From: Acidovorax sp. SRB_14
GTDB lineage: Bacteria; Pseudomonadota; Gammaproteobacteria; Burkholderiales; Burkholderiaceae_C
Direction: 5' to 3'
NCBI RefSeq assembly: GCF_012932145.1
Contig: NZ_MWOK01000022.1
Coordinates: 1-48,914, forward strand
Length of the DNA stretch: 48,914 nucleotides
The notes under the pieces are model-generated. The model was not told where the DNA came from. It worked only from the letters and a program-made list of their open reading frames with translations, and made no database searches. This document shows, in pieces, positions 9,276-18,296 of the stretch. Both the position numbers and the translations under genes were made by a program. Position 1 is the first letter of the stretch. Each line of letters starts with the position of its first letter.

Positions 9276-10910
9276 ATGACAGCGCACGGCCCCGCCCCCT
9301 TGACCGGCCAGCGCGCCCGCTGTGACCAGACGCGCGCCTGGGGCGCGCTGCACGCGCATTTCGACCGCGTGGGCCGCGGCTTCGACATGCGCGCGGCCTT
9401 TGCCGCCGATCCCGGCCGCTTTGGCGCGCTCAGCCAGGAGGCACCGCACGTCTTTGCCGACCTCTCGCGCAACCGCGTCGATGCCGCCACCGAGCGCCTG
9501 CTGCTCGCGCTGGCGCGCGAATGTGGCCTCGAACAGCACCGCGACGCCATGTGGGCCGGCCAGGCGATCAACACCACCGAAGAGCGCGCGGTGCTGCACC
9601 ATTTGTTGCGAAATCCGGCTCCAGCGACCGCCCATCAAGCGCCAATAGCTACTGATTTCATAGCTTGCGCGAACCGCGAGGTGCAGGCCACGCTGCAGGC
9701 CATGCTGGCCTATGCGGAAAGCGTGCGCGCCGATGCGCAGATCACCGACATCGTCAGCATCGGCATCGGCGGCTCGGGCCTGGGCCCGGCCATGGTGGTA
9801 ACGGCGCTGGAAGACCTGTGGCGCCAGGGCCAGCGCGTGCACTTTGTCTCCAACGTCGACGGCATGGAGCTGGGCTGCCTGCTGCGCCAGCTCCGGCCCG
9901 AACGCACGCTGTTCCTGATCGCGTCGAAGACCTTCACCACCGCCGAGACCATGGTCAACGCCCATGCCGCGCGCGACTGGTTCCTGGCGCACGGCGGCAG
10001 CCTGGACGCCGACGCGCCCGTGCCGCTGGCGCGCCACTTCGCCGCGCTCACGACCAACATCGCAGCCGCACGCGACTTCGGCATTGCGACCACCTTCGGC
10101 TTCTGGGACTGGGTGGGCGGGCGCTATTCGCTGTGGTCGGCCATCGGCCTGCCAATCGCCATCGCCGTGGGCGCACCGGCGTTTCGCCAGCTGCTGGCCG
10201 GCGCGCACGCGATGGACGAACATTTCCGCAGTGCACCGCTGGAGCGCAACCTGCCGGTGCGCCTGGGTCTGCTCGACGTCTGGTACCGCAACTTCCACGG
10301 CTTCACGAGCCGCTGCATCGCGCCCTACAGCCACGGCCTGCGGCGCCTCTCGGCCTACCTGCAGCAGCTGGAGATGGAGAGCAACGGCAAGGGCGTGGAC
10401 TGGCAGGGCCGCGCCTTGCCCTATGCCACCGCGCCCGTGGTCTGGGGCGAGCCCGGCACCAACGGGCAGCACGCGTTCTTCCAGATGCTGCACCAGGGGC
10501 CGGACGTGATTCCGGTCGAGTTCATCGTACTGCGCCGCGGCGGGCGCGACCTGCCCGAGCAGCACCCGCGCCTGGTGGCCAACGCCCTGGCGCAGGCCAA
10601 GGCGCTGATGCTCGGGCGCGCGAGCGCCTGCGGCCACCGCCATTTCAGCGGCAACCGGCCCAGCACCGTGCTGCTGCTCGAGCAGCTCGATCCGGCGTCG
10701 CTCGGCGCACTGATCGCGCTCTACGAGCACCGTGTGTTCGTGGCCGGCTCCATCTGGGGCATCAACAGCTTTGACCAGTGGGGCGTGGAGCTGGGCAAGC
10801 AGCTGGCCGCCAACATCGAGCCGCGCCTGGCGACAGGTGACGGCACCGGGCTGGACGGCGCCACGGCCGGCCTGCTGCGGCGCCTGCACGCCGGGCCGGG
10901 GCCGCAGTAG
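9276..10910 (+). CDS. pgi: Glucose-6-phosphate isomerase, with a repeat-derived segment
   Basis: Interconverts glucose-6-phosphate and fructose-6-phosphate. The 544-aa protein carries SIGIGGSGLGPAMV, the first signature GGRYSLWSAIGLPIAI, GEPGTNGQHAFFQMLHQG with the catalytic Glu, and the C-terminal NSFDQWGVELGKQLA. The ATG directly follows the tal stop codon; no separate promoter is visible. Residues about 112-131 (NPAPATAHQAPIATDFIACA) are encoded by a copy of the window's dispersed intergenic repeat read in frame. In other PGIs this point, after the INTTEERAVLHHLLR segment, is a variable loop, so the enzyme should still fold. Convergent with the histidine kinase gene, with 11 bases between them and no terminator visible. 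Confidence 0.95.
   Translation: MTAHGPAPLTGQRARCDQTRAWGALHAHFDRVGRGFDMRAAFAADPGRFGALSQEAPHVFADLSRNRVDAATERLLLALARECGLEQHRDAMWAGQAINTTEERAVLHHLLRNPAPATAHQAPIATDFIACANREVQATLQAMLAYAESVRADAQITDIVSIGIGGSGLGPAMVVTALEDLWRQGQRVHFVSNVDGMELGCLLRQLRPERTLFLIASKTFTTAETMVNAHAARDWFLAHGGSLDADAPVPLARHFAALTTNIAAARDFGIATTFGFWDWVGGRYSLWSAIGLPIAIAVGAPAFRQLLAGAHAMDEHFRSAPLERNLPVRLGLLDVWYRNFHGFTSRCIAPYSHGLRRLSAYLQQLEMESNGKGVDWQGRALPYATAPVVWGEPGTNGQHAFFQMLHQGPDVIPVEFIVLRRGGRDLPEQHPRLVANALAQAKALMLGRASACGHRHFSGNRPSTVLLLEQLDPASLGALIALYEHRVFVAGSIWGINSFDQWGVELGKQLAANIEPRLATGDGTGLDGATAGLLRRLHAGPGPQ
9611..9667 (-). repeat. Dispersed palindromic repeat, copy B, inside pgi
   Basis: Nearly the same as copy C between groES and groEL: both run CCAGCG, then a CAAGCGCCA core, then TAGCTA-TGATT--ATAGCTTGCG. 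Here the element lies wholly within the pgi reading frame and keeps it open, adding roughly twenty codons. It is in the reverse orientation relative to copies A, F and H. Confidence 0.75.
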
Positions 10911-10921
10911 GCACCGCAGGA

Positions 10922-12277
10922 TCAGGGCCAGGTGATGGCCACGCGCAGCCCGCCCAGTGCCGGGCTGCGGTCCACCTGCACGCGCAGGCCGTGCAGCCGC
11001 GCGATGCGCTGGACGATCGACCAGCCCAGGCCGCTGCCGCTCTGGCCGGTGCCCAGCACGCGAAAGAAGCGCTCGCCCAAGCGGGCGATGTCGGCGTCGG
11101 GCAGACCGGGGCCGCTGTCCTGCACGCACAGCTGCGCCGCGCCACCCGGCGTGGCCGGGCCGATGTGGAGCTGCACCTGCGCGCCGTCGGCGCTGTAGCG
11201 CAGCGCGTTGTCGAGCAGGTTGCGCAGCAGCACGCGCGCCAGGGGCTCGGCCAGCGGCACCGGCGTGGGGCCAGCGAGGTCCAGCGCCAGCTGCTGCCCG
11301 CGTGCCTTGGCCGTGCTGGCCAGCTCGCCCGCCAGCGTGCGCGCCACCTCGGCGAGGTCGGTGGGCGGGGCGTCGGTGGCCTCGGCGTCCGCGTCCAGCC
11401 GGGCCAGCTGCAGCAGTTGCTCGACCAGGCGCGTGGCGCGGTCGCAGCCGCGCACCGTGGCCGCCAGCGCCTGGGCGCGCTCGGCGTCCTGCGTGGCGCC
11501 CTGGGCCACTTGGGCCTGCATGCGGATGCCGGCAATGGGGGTGCGCAGCTCGTGCGCGGCATCGGCAGTGAACTGCCGCTCGGCCGCCAGCAGCTCCGCC
11601 ATGCGCTCGAACAGGGCGTTGAGCGCCGCCACCAGCGGCAGCACTTCGGGGGGCACGCCGGCCGTGGGCAGCGGCGCCAGCGACTGCGGCTGGCGCTGCG
11701 CCACGGCCCCGCCCAGTTGGCGCAGCGGTCGCACCAGGCCGCGCACCACCCACCAGATGCCCAGCGCCAGCAGCGGCAGCGCCCAGGCCAGGGGCTTGAG
11801 CATGCCCTTGACGCTGGCCAGCACGATGTCCTGGCGCACCGCCTGCTGCTCGCCCACGAGGATGCGCACATCGCTTTCCCGGCCTGGGGTAACGAACACG
11901 CGCCAGGCGTGGCCTGCGACCTCGCTGTCGGCAAAACCCCGCTTGCGCCGCGCGGTCAGGGGTTCTTCGGGGGCGTTTTTCGAGCGCGCCAGCAGTTGGT
12001 CTTCGTGCCAGAGCTGGAACACCACATGGTGCTGGTGTTTGTCCAGCTCAGAGGCTTCGTTGAGTTGGTCGTCGTCCAGTGCGTCCAGCGGTTGCAGCCG
12101 CAACAGCGCGGCGGTCTGCGCCAGATGGGCGTCGAGCAGTTCTCCCACCTCGTCCTCGGCCTCGTGCCAGGTGAGGGCGGCGGCGCTGGCCCAGGCCAGC
12201 AGCACCAGCGCCAGCACCGCCAGCAGCAGCCGCGTTTGCAGCGAGCGCGGTGCTCGGGTAGCGGGCAGGCCGTTCAT
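10922..12277 (-). CDS. Sensor histidine kinase, QseC/PmrB-like
   Basis: Membrane sensor kinase, 451 aa, partner of the adjacent response regulator. A transmembrane helix at about residues 15-38 is followed by a periplasmic sensor part (2CSK_N-like), a second helix near 170-190 and a HAMP-like linker (RGLVRPLRQLGGAV). The phospho-acceptor His lies in DAAHELRTPIAGIRMQ. The ATPase domain has NLLDNALRYS, DSGPGLPD and GSGLGWSIV. The ATG at 12277 overlaps the regulator stop by 4 bases (ATGA); the longer reading frame upstream is a shadow of the regulator. Last gene of the SHP-DHC-cytochrome b operon, whose expression it may govern. The signal sensed is unknown. Confidence 0.93.
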   Translation of the reverse strand: MNGLPATRAPRSLQTRLLLAVLALVLLAWASAAALTWHEAEDEVGELLDAHLAQTAALLRLQPLDALDDDQLNEASELDKHQHHVVFQLWHEDQLLARSKNAPEEPLTARRKRGFADSEVAGHAWRVFVTPGRESDVRILVGEQQAVRQDIVLASVKGMLKPLAWALPLLALGIWWVVRGLVRPLRQLGGAVAQRQPQSLAPLPTAGVPPEVLPLVAALNALFERMAELLAAERQFTADAAHELRTPIAGIRMQAQVAQGATQDAERAQALAATVRGCDRATRLVEQLLQLARLDADAEATDAPPTDLAEVARTLAGELASTAKARGQQLALDLAGPTPVPLAEPLARVLLRNLLDNALRYSADGAQVQLHIGPATPGGAAQLCVQDSGPGLPDADIARLGERFFRVLGTGQSGSGLGWSIVQRIARLHGLRVQVDRSPALGGLRVAITWP

Positions 12278-12939
12278 GGGTCCGTGGGTCCAATGCGGTA
12301 GCCAATGCCGCGCACGGTCTCGATCAGCGCCGTGCCCACCTTGCGCCGCAGGTGGTAGATGTGCACCTCGACGGCGTTGCTGTTGATCTCGCTGCCCCAC
12401 TGGTACAGGCGCTGCTCGAGCTGCTCGCGCGAGAGCACGCGCCCGGCGTTCAGCAGCAGTGCGTGCAACAGGTCGTATTCGCGGTTCGACAGATCGACCG
12501 GTGCGCCGCCCTGCCACACCCGGTGCGCGGCGGGGTCGAGCTCGACGTTGCCGGCCGCCAGGCGCCCCTCGCTCTGGCCGTGGGCGCGCCGCACCAGCGC
12601 GCGCAGGCGCGCGGCCAGTTCGTGCAAATCGATGGGTTTGACAAGGTAGTCGTCGGCGCCCGCGTCCAGCCCGGCAATGCGCGCCGGCACGGCGTCGCGC
12701 GCCGTCAGCACCAGCACGGGCGTGGCAATGCGGCGTGCGCGCGCCTGGCGCAGCACATCCATGCCGTCCTGGCGCGGCAGGCCCAGGTCGAGCACGCAGG
12801 CCTGGTAGGCGCCCGTGGCCAGCTCGCGCTCTGCCGCCATGCCGTCGCGCACCCAGTCCACCGCAAAGCCGTGCTGCGCCAGCCCGGCGCGGATGCCCGA
12901 GCCCAGCAGTTCGTCGTCTTCGGCCAGCAGGATGCGCAT
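12274..12939 (-). CDS. OmpR-family response regulator, QseB-like
   Basis: Two-domain DNA-binding response regulator, 221 aa. The receiver domain has the acidic pair in LLAEDDELLG, the phospho-acceptor Asp in VLDLGLPRQDG, the Thr in VLTARD and the Lys in YLVKPIDLHEL. The C-terminal winged helix (about residues 125-218) includes LSNREYDLLHALLLNAGRVLSREQL and the end VRGIGYRIG. It sits 13 bases after the cytochrome b gene and overlaps the kinase start. Overall it is closest in look to QseB/PmrA-type regulators. Its targets are not shown by the sequence. Confidence 0.95.
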   Translation of the reverse strand: MRILLAEDDELLGSGIRAGLAQHGFAVDWVRDGMAAERELATGAYQACVLDLGLPRQDGMDVLRQARARRIATPVLVLTARDAVPARIAGLDAGADDYLVKPIDLHELAARLRALVRRAHGQSEGRLAAGNVELDPAAHRVWQGGAPVDLSNREYDLLHALLLNAGRVLSREQLEQRLYQWGSEINSNAVEVHIYHLRRKVGTALIETVRGIGYRIGPTDP

Positions 12940-12952
12940 GCGTGCCTTTCAG

Positions 12953-13711
12953 TCAGTCGTCGTCGCCATCGTGTCGGTGATTCTCGCTCCAGTGCGCGGC
13001 GTCCTGCGCCGGCGCTGGCGGCGCCGCCTGCCACTGCCAGGCCCAGAAGACCAGCACGCAGGCCAGCACCAGCGCTGCCAGAACCGCGTGGTTGCGTTCG
13101 GGCAGATTGGGGCCGGTGCCGGGCACGCGGCCCGTGAGCATGGGCCGCGCCAGGTTCTTGCGCCGCAGTGCGCTCAGCAGCGCGATCAGGCCGATGTGCG
13201 CCAGCACCACCGCCAGCAGGGCGTTGCCGAAGAATTCGTGCACGTCCTCCAGCCATTCGCCGCCCCATTCGTCCCACACGGCGTAGCCGCTGAGCGTGAG
13301 CGGCAGCACCAGCGCGAGGATCAGCGCGATGGCCAGCACCATCAGCAGGTTCTGCCCCGGCTTCCAGGCCGCTTGCAACGCACCGGGCGAGCGCACGGTG
13401 GCCAGGGACTTCAGCCACGCCGGCCAGCCTTTGAGGCGGCGCCACAGCACCGACAGCCGCACCTGGCGTGGCCCCAGAAACCCCCACAACAGGCGCGCCA
13501 CTACCAGCCCCGCCAGCGTGTAGCCCAGCGTGACATGCACCAAACGCCAGCGCTCGCCATCGGCCGTGAGGTAGGCGCCCATGAAGCTGAAGGCGATCAG
13601 CCAGTGCAGCATGCGCGTGCTGGCATCGGTCACGCGCCGGCTGGGTGGCCGGGTGGCAGCAGCAGCGGAAGACGATGGGGAAAGGGTGTCGGTGGCCATG
13701 GTGGTACTCAC
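12953..13711 (-). CDS. Membrane di-heme cytochrome b (b561 / Ni-hydrogenase b-type fold)
   Basis: Integral membrane b-type cytochrome, 252 aa, expected to carry electrons between the quinone pool and the periplasmic cytochromes encoded before it. Four to five hydrophobic helices are visible, with likely heme-ligand histidines in DASTRMLHWLIAFSF, RLVHVTLGYTLAG and EDVHEFFGNALLAVVLAHIGL. A further helix (VLAALVLACVLVFWAWQW) precedes a His/Asp-rich tail. A GTG at 13711 overlaps the preceding stop by 4 bases (GTGA); an ATG at 13699 is a possible alternative start. Third gene of shp-dhc-cytb, the standard trio for the SHP system. Confidence 0.9.
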   Translation of the reverse strand: MSTTMATDTLSPSSSAAAATRPPSRRVTDASTRMLHWLIAFSFMGAYLTADGERWRLVHVTLGYTLAGLVVARLLWGFLGPRQVRLSVLWRRLKGWPAWLKSLATVRSPGALQAAWKPGQNLLMVLAIALILALVLPLTLSGYAVWDEWGGEWLEDVHEFFGNALLAVVLAHIGLIALLSALRRKNLARPMLTGRVPGTGPNLPERNHAVLAALVLACVLVFWAWQWQAAPPAPAQDAAHWSENHRHDGDDD

Positions 13712-14202
13712 TTCGGGATGCGAACGCGGTCGTCGTCAAAGTCGCCCTGGTCGGCGCGGGTGTGGCAGGCCATGCAATGGGCGCGGCTGCCGACGGCGGC
13801 GCGCTGCCACACGGCGGGCGCTACCTCGCGGTGCTTGCGCTCGAACCAGGCCGAGCGGGTGATGCGGTCCTGCGGCGGCTCTTCGCGCACGCGCTTGTAT
13901 GTGCCGGCGTGGGCCTGCAGCCAGGTGTTGATCTTGCGCACCAGGGCCGGGTCGAGCGAGGCGTCGGTGCCGTAGTGTTGGTCCAGGCCCTTCATCATGC
14001 GATCCCACGAACGGACGGGCAGCATCCCCGGCGGGTAAGCCATGTGGCAAGAGGCGCAATCCTGCTGGTAGGCCGGCAACATGGCTTTGGTGGGCATCTC
14101 GCGGCTGTCGGCAAAGGCGGCGGGCAGCGCGCAGGCCAGGGCCAGGAAGACGGTGGCGCGCCGGGCAGTGGGCGCGCGGCGGGAAGGGGGGAAGCGGGTC
14201 AT
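13708..14202 (-). CDS. Diheme cytochrome c (DHC) of the SHP system
   Basis: Periplasmic two-heme cytochrome c, 164 aa, with a signal peptide ending AAFA. Two heme-binding motifs are seen: CASCH near residue 50 and CMACH near the C-terminus. The text between (PVRSWDRMMKGLDQHYGTDASLD) fits the dihaem cytochrome c family that reduces SHP in Rhodobacter sphaeroides. The ATG at 14202 overlaps the shp stop by 4 bases (ATGA), so the two are translationally coupled. The large reading frame extending upstream of this ATG is a shadow of shp. Confidence 0.9.
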   Translation of the reverse strand: MTRFPPSRRAPTARRATVFLALACALPAAFADSREMPTKAMLPAYQQDCASCHMAYPPGMLPVRSWDRMMKGLDQHYGTDASLDPALVRKINTWLQAHAGTYKRVREEPPQDRITRSAWFERKHREVAPAVWQRAAVGSRAHCMACHTRADQGDFDDDRVRIPK

Positions 14203-14627
14203 GGCCTGTCCTTGGCGTTGAATTGCAGCAGCCAGGCCAGCACGTCGGCTTTTTCGGCCGCCGTGCACTCGCGCTTCAGCACGTCCTTGCAGTTGCGGCG
14301 AAACCACTTGTCGGCCTTGGCGCTGTCGGTGAAGCGTTCGGGATTGAACGCGGGCGCCAGCGGAGCAATGGCTTTGCCCGTGGAGGCGTGGCGTGCGGGT
14401 GCGGTGGGCGGGTTGCCGTGGCAGGACGCGCACGACCATTCGCCGCCATGGCGGCTGGTGAAGAACACGCGGCCGCGTTCGGCACTGACCGGGGCGCCGG
14501 AGGCATCGCTCCAGCGCTGCATCTGCAAGGCCGCGGTGGTGTCGGCGGCATGTGCCAGGGGCAGGGTGCAGGCCAGCGCCAGCAGCGCGGTCCGGGCGGC
14601 GAGGAAGGGGCGGGGAGGTGTGTGCAT
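14199..14627 (-). CDS. Sphaeroides heme protein-like monoheme cytochrome c (SHP, DUF1924)
   Basis: Small periplasmic cytochrome c, 142 aa, first gene of a five-gene operon. The signal peptide ends LAHA. A single CASCH motif near residue 69 binds heme. GKAIAPLAP, then ERFTDSAKADKWFRRNCKDV, then REC and ADVLAWL match SHP closely. In characterised SHP an Asn is the sixth, displaceable heme ligand; the Asn of RRNC lies at that position here, and the Cys after it and the Cys of REC could form the known disulfide. SHP binds O2 and NO when reduced, but its physiological role is unsettled. I chose ATG 14627 because it gives a clean signal peptide; 14651 is possible. Confidence 0.88.
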   Translation of the reverse strand: MHTPPRPFLAARTALLALACTLPLAHAADTTAALQMQRWSDASGAPVSAERGRVFFTSRHGGEWSCASCHGNPPTAPARHASTGKAIAPLAPAFNPERFTDSAKADKWFRRNCKDVLKRECTAAEKADVLAWLLQFNAKDRP

Positions 14628-14778
14628 GCCGCCATGGTGCGGGGCGGGCATGAAGAATGGCTTAACGGGCGCGCCAGGGTGCGGGCGCTTTGCCTGAGGC
14701 CAGTTTTATGCATCCAAAGTGGCTCTGGCACTGATGGATAAAGCGCAGCACGCTATGAACCATGTAGCAATCCAATGA

Positions 14779-14814
14779 AAAAAGCCCGCAGGCGGTGGGG
14801 CCTGCGGGCTTTTT
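14779..14814. terminator. Bidirectional intrinsic terminator after groEL
   Basis: AAAAAGCCCGCAGGC and GCCTGCGGGCTTTTT pair perfectly around a 6-base loop. Either strand ends in a U-tract, so it can stop both groEL transcription and any rightward transcription entering from the shp side. Confidence 0.92.
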
Positions 14815-14865
14815 GGAAAGGTGAGGCGGGCGCCTCGGGGCGGGGCCAGCCCCGCCCGATGGCGA

Positions 14866-16590
<1,725 letters not shown>

Positions 16591-16595
16591 GCGGA

Positions 16596-16886
16596 TTACT
16601 TTTCGACGACTGCGAACAGGTCGTCTTCCTTCATGACCAGCAGCTCGTCGCCATCGACCTTGACGGTCTGGCCGCTGTACTTGCCAAACAACACGCGGTC
16701 GCCGACCTTGACGCTCATCGCGCCCAGTTCGCCCTTGTCGTTCTTCTTGCCAGGGCCGACGGCCAGCACTTCGCCTTGGTCGGGCTTTTCAGCGGCGTTG
16801 TCGGGGATGAAGATGCCGGATGCGGTCTTGGTTTCGCTTTCGATGCGCTTGACAATCACGCGGTCAGCAAGGGGGCGAAGTTTCAT
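16596..16886 (-). CDS. groES: Co-chaperonin GroES (Hsp10)
   Basis: Ten-kilodalton lid of the GroEL chaperonin, 96 aa. The start [18 protein letters not shown], the mobile-loop region [20 protein letters not shown] and the end DDLFAVVEK are all standard. A good Shine-Dalgarno (CAGGAGATCGCA) precedes the ATG. First gene of groES-groEL, under CIRCE control with a terminator-like hairpin in its leader. Confidence 0.99.
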   Translation of the reverse strand: MKLRPLADRVIVKRIESETKTASGIFIPDNAAEKPDQGEVLAVGPGKKNDKGELGAMSVKVGDRVLFGKYSGQTVKVDGDELLVMKEDDLFAVVEK

Positions 16887-16922
16887 TGCGATCTCCTGGG
16901 TTCAAAAAGGTTTTGCTACATC

Positions 16923-16947
16923 AAAAAGCGCCTGACCTCTCAGGCGC
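16923..16947 (-). terminator. Terminator-like hairpin in the groESL leader (possible attenuator)
   Basis: On the minus strand GCGCCTGA-GAGG-TCAGGCGC is followed at once by TTTTTGA: a perfect 8-bp stem, 4-base loop and U-tract. It lies between the CIRCE promoter and groES, 37 bases before the groES start codon, so transcripts from that promoter must read through it. Confidence 0.65.
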
Positions 16948-16973
16948 CGCCAAACTTCGGCCAGACAGCGTTG

Positions 16974-17000
16974 TTAGCACTCTCTGGCGTTGAGTGCTAA
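16974..17000. promoter_or_regulatory. CIRCE operator (HrcA binding site)
   Basis: TTAGCACTC (16974-16982), 9-base spacer, GAGTGCTAA (16992-17000): an exact match to the CIRCE consensus. HrcA bound here represses groESL and releases it on heat shock. It is placed just after the -10 element, over the transcription start. Confidence 0.97.
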
Positions 17001-17028
17001 TGATAAGGGCATTTGCGCCGATTTCAAG
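17000..17028 (-). promoter_or_regulatory. groESL promoter, overlapping sigma70- and sigma32-type elements
   Basis: On the minus strand TTGAAA (17022-17027) and TATCAT (17000-17005) are 16 bases apart, a fair sigma70 promoter. The same bases read as CTTGAAA (17022-17028) and CCCTTATC fit the sigma32 pattern (CTTGAAA, then a C-rich -10). The groESL operon may thus be under both HrcA repression and RpoH activation. Confidence 0.75.
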
Positions 17029-17062
17029 GGCCTGCTGGTCGGTCGGGTCGCGCTGCGCCGTC

Positions 17063-18100
17063 TCAGGCCTGGGTGGTGAGGCTAAAGAAGTGGTCGAGCA
17101 TGTGGAAGTGGTCTTCGAAGAACGCCTCTTCCAGCGCCGCCAGTTGGTCGATCGCCACCCACTGCACCTGCATCGCATCGTCGTCCGCCTGGACGGCCGG
17201 AAACGGCGCACCGCCGAGGTCGAAATAGTGCGCGTGCGTGATGGTGCGCCCGCGCTGGCTGCGGTCGGGGTGGTCGAAGACGGCGACCTCCTTCAACGCA
17301 GCGCGCATGGTGGCGTCGGGCAGCTGGCAGTGGGTTTCTTCGGCCAGTTCGCGCAGGCAGGACTGCCAGACGGTTTCGCGCTGTTCGATGAAGCCGCCGG
17401 GCACGGCCAGTTGTCCCTTGCCGGGCGCATGGGCGCGGCGGATGAGCAGCACATGGTTCTGGCAGCGCACGACCGCGTCGACGGTGGCGAACACCGGCGG
17501 GAAGGGCGCCTGCGCCCAGGCCTGGTGGTAGGCGCGCAGCATGCGCCACTCCTCTTGCAGCACAGGGTAGTCAGGCTGCTGCGCGAACGCGGTGAGCACG
17601 GCGAGGGTGCTGGCGGGGATCTGCTGCGCGAGCGGCGCCAGCGCGTCGGCCGCGGTGGCGGGCGTGGCGCCGAAGTAGGCGTCGCGGATGGTGGTGGCGT
17701 CGATGCTGCCCTGGCGCTCGACGGGGATCAGTTCCCAGCCCGGAAATGCGCTGAGGTAGCTGCTGGTGGCGTCCTTGAAGTGGCCGACCAGGCCGATGCG
17801 CGCGCCGGCCGGCACGAGCGCGGCCACGCCGCGCTGCACGGCCCGGACCCACAGCGCTTCGTTGTAATAGTCGCGCACCGGCAGCACCTGCAGGCGCGCG
17901 CGGTCGGCCTCGGGCAGGGCGTTGCGCAGCATCTCGGCGCGCTCTTGCCAGGTGAACGGGTTCTTGGGCGAGCGCACCTGCCAGGCCGATCCGACGACCA
18001 CGATGGCCTGGCGCGCGCTGGCCAGCGCGCGCTGCAGCAGGGCCAGGTGGCCGCTGTGGACGGGCTCGAAGCGGCCGATGTAAATGGCGGTGTCGTACAT
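17063..18100 (-). CDS. Bifunctional NMN adenylyltransferase / Nudix hydrolase
   Basis: NAD-metabolism enzyme of 345 aa. The N-terminal domain (about residues 1-175) is a nucleotidyltransferase with YIGRFEPVHSGHL, including the HxGH-type HSGH, and FTWQERAEML. The C-terminal domain (about 190-340) is Nudix, with a full Nudix box GFIEQRETVWQSCLRELAEE. The same fusion in Synechocystis and Francisella makes NAD from NMN and hydrolyses ADP-ribose. ATG 18100 (MYDTAIYIG) is the family start. It is the last of three same-strand NAD salvage genes. Since PncB upstream makes nicotinate mononucleotide, whether this enzyme prefers NMN or NaMN is open. Confidence 0.93.
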   Translation of the reverse strand: MYDTAIYIGRFEPVHSGHLALLQRALASARQAIVVVGSAWQVRSPKNPFTWQERAEMLRNALPEADRARLQVLPVRDYYNEALWVRAVQRGVAALVPAGARIGLVGHFKDATSSYLSAFPGWELIPVERQGSIDATTIRDAYFGATPATAADALAPLAQQIPASTLAVLTAFAQQPDYPVLQEEWRMLRAYHQAWAQAPFPPVFATVDAVVRCQNHVLLIRRAHAPGKGQLAVPGGFIEQRETVWQSCLRELAEETHCQLPDATMRAALKEVAVFDHPDRSQRGRTITHAHYFDLGGAPFPAVQADDDAMQVQWVAIDQLAALEEAFFEDHFHMLDHFFSLTTQA

Positions 18101-18135
18101 GTGTCTGGGGTGCGCCCCGGGGCCGCACGGTCCGG

Positions 18136-18195
18136 GTATCAAAAAGGAGAGCGTCTGGCGCTGGGTTGTTCTGGCCTGGAAGGGGTTTTATATCC
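18136..18195 (+). repeat. Possible degenerate copy of the dispersed repeat (copy J)
   Basis: In the 196-base gap between pncB and the NMNAT-Nudix gene, GTATCAAAAAGGAGAGCG, TCTGGCGCTG, GGCCTGGAAGGGGTTTTAT loosely follows the repeat order (A/T block, GCGCT core, GGAGG-like, T-rich tail). The match is weak. The rest of the gap is GC-rich with no gene that I recognise. Confidence 0.25.
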
Positions 18196-18296
18196 GAAAT
18201 GCACAGCGCCTTTGCGCGCCGCGCTCCTGTTTTCGAAGCGCGCTGCCCCCGCGCCGCTGCGCGTGTCCGCGTGCCGCGCTGCCGCCCCGACGCTGC

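Noticed and set aside
8106..11753. Very long minus-strand open frame (over 1200 codons) across tal, pgi and part of the kinase
   Set aside because: It is antisense to two clearly conserved enzymes, has no recognisable domain and shows the His/Arg/Gly-rich composition typical of GC-rich shadow frames.
14650..14666. PmrA/QseB-type direct repeat (GTTAAG-N5-CTTCAT, minus strand) upstream of shp
   Set aside because: One half differs from consensus, and the distance would put the transcription start inside the shp coding region, so the geometry is wrong for activation.
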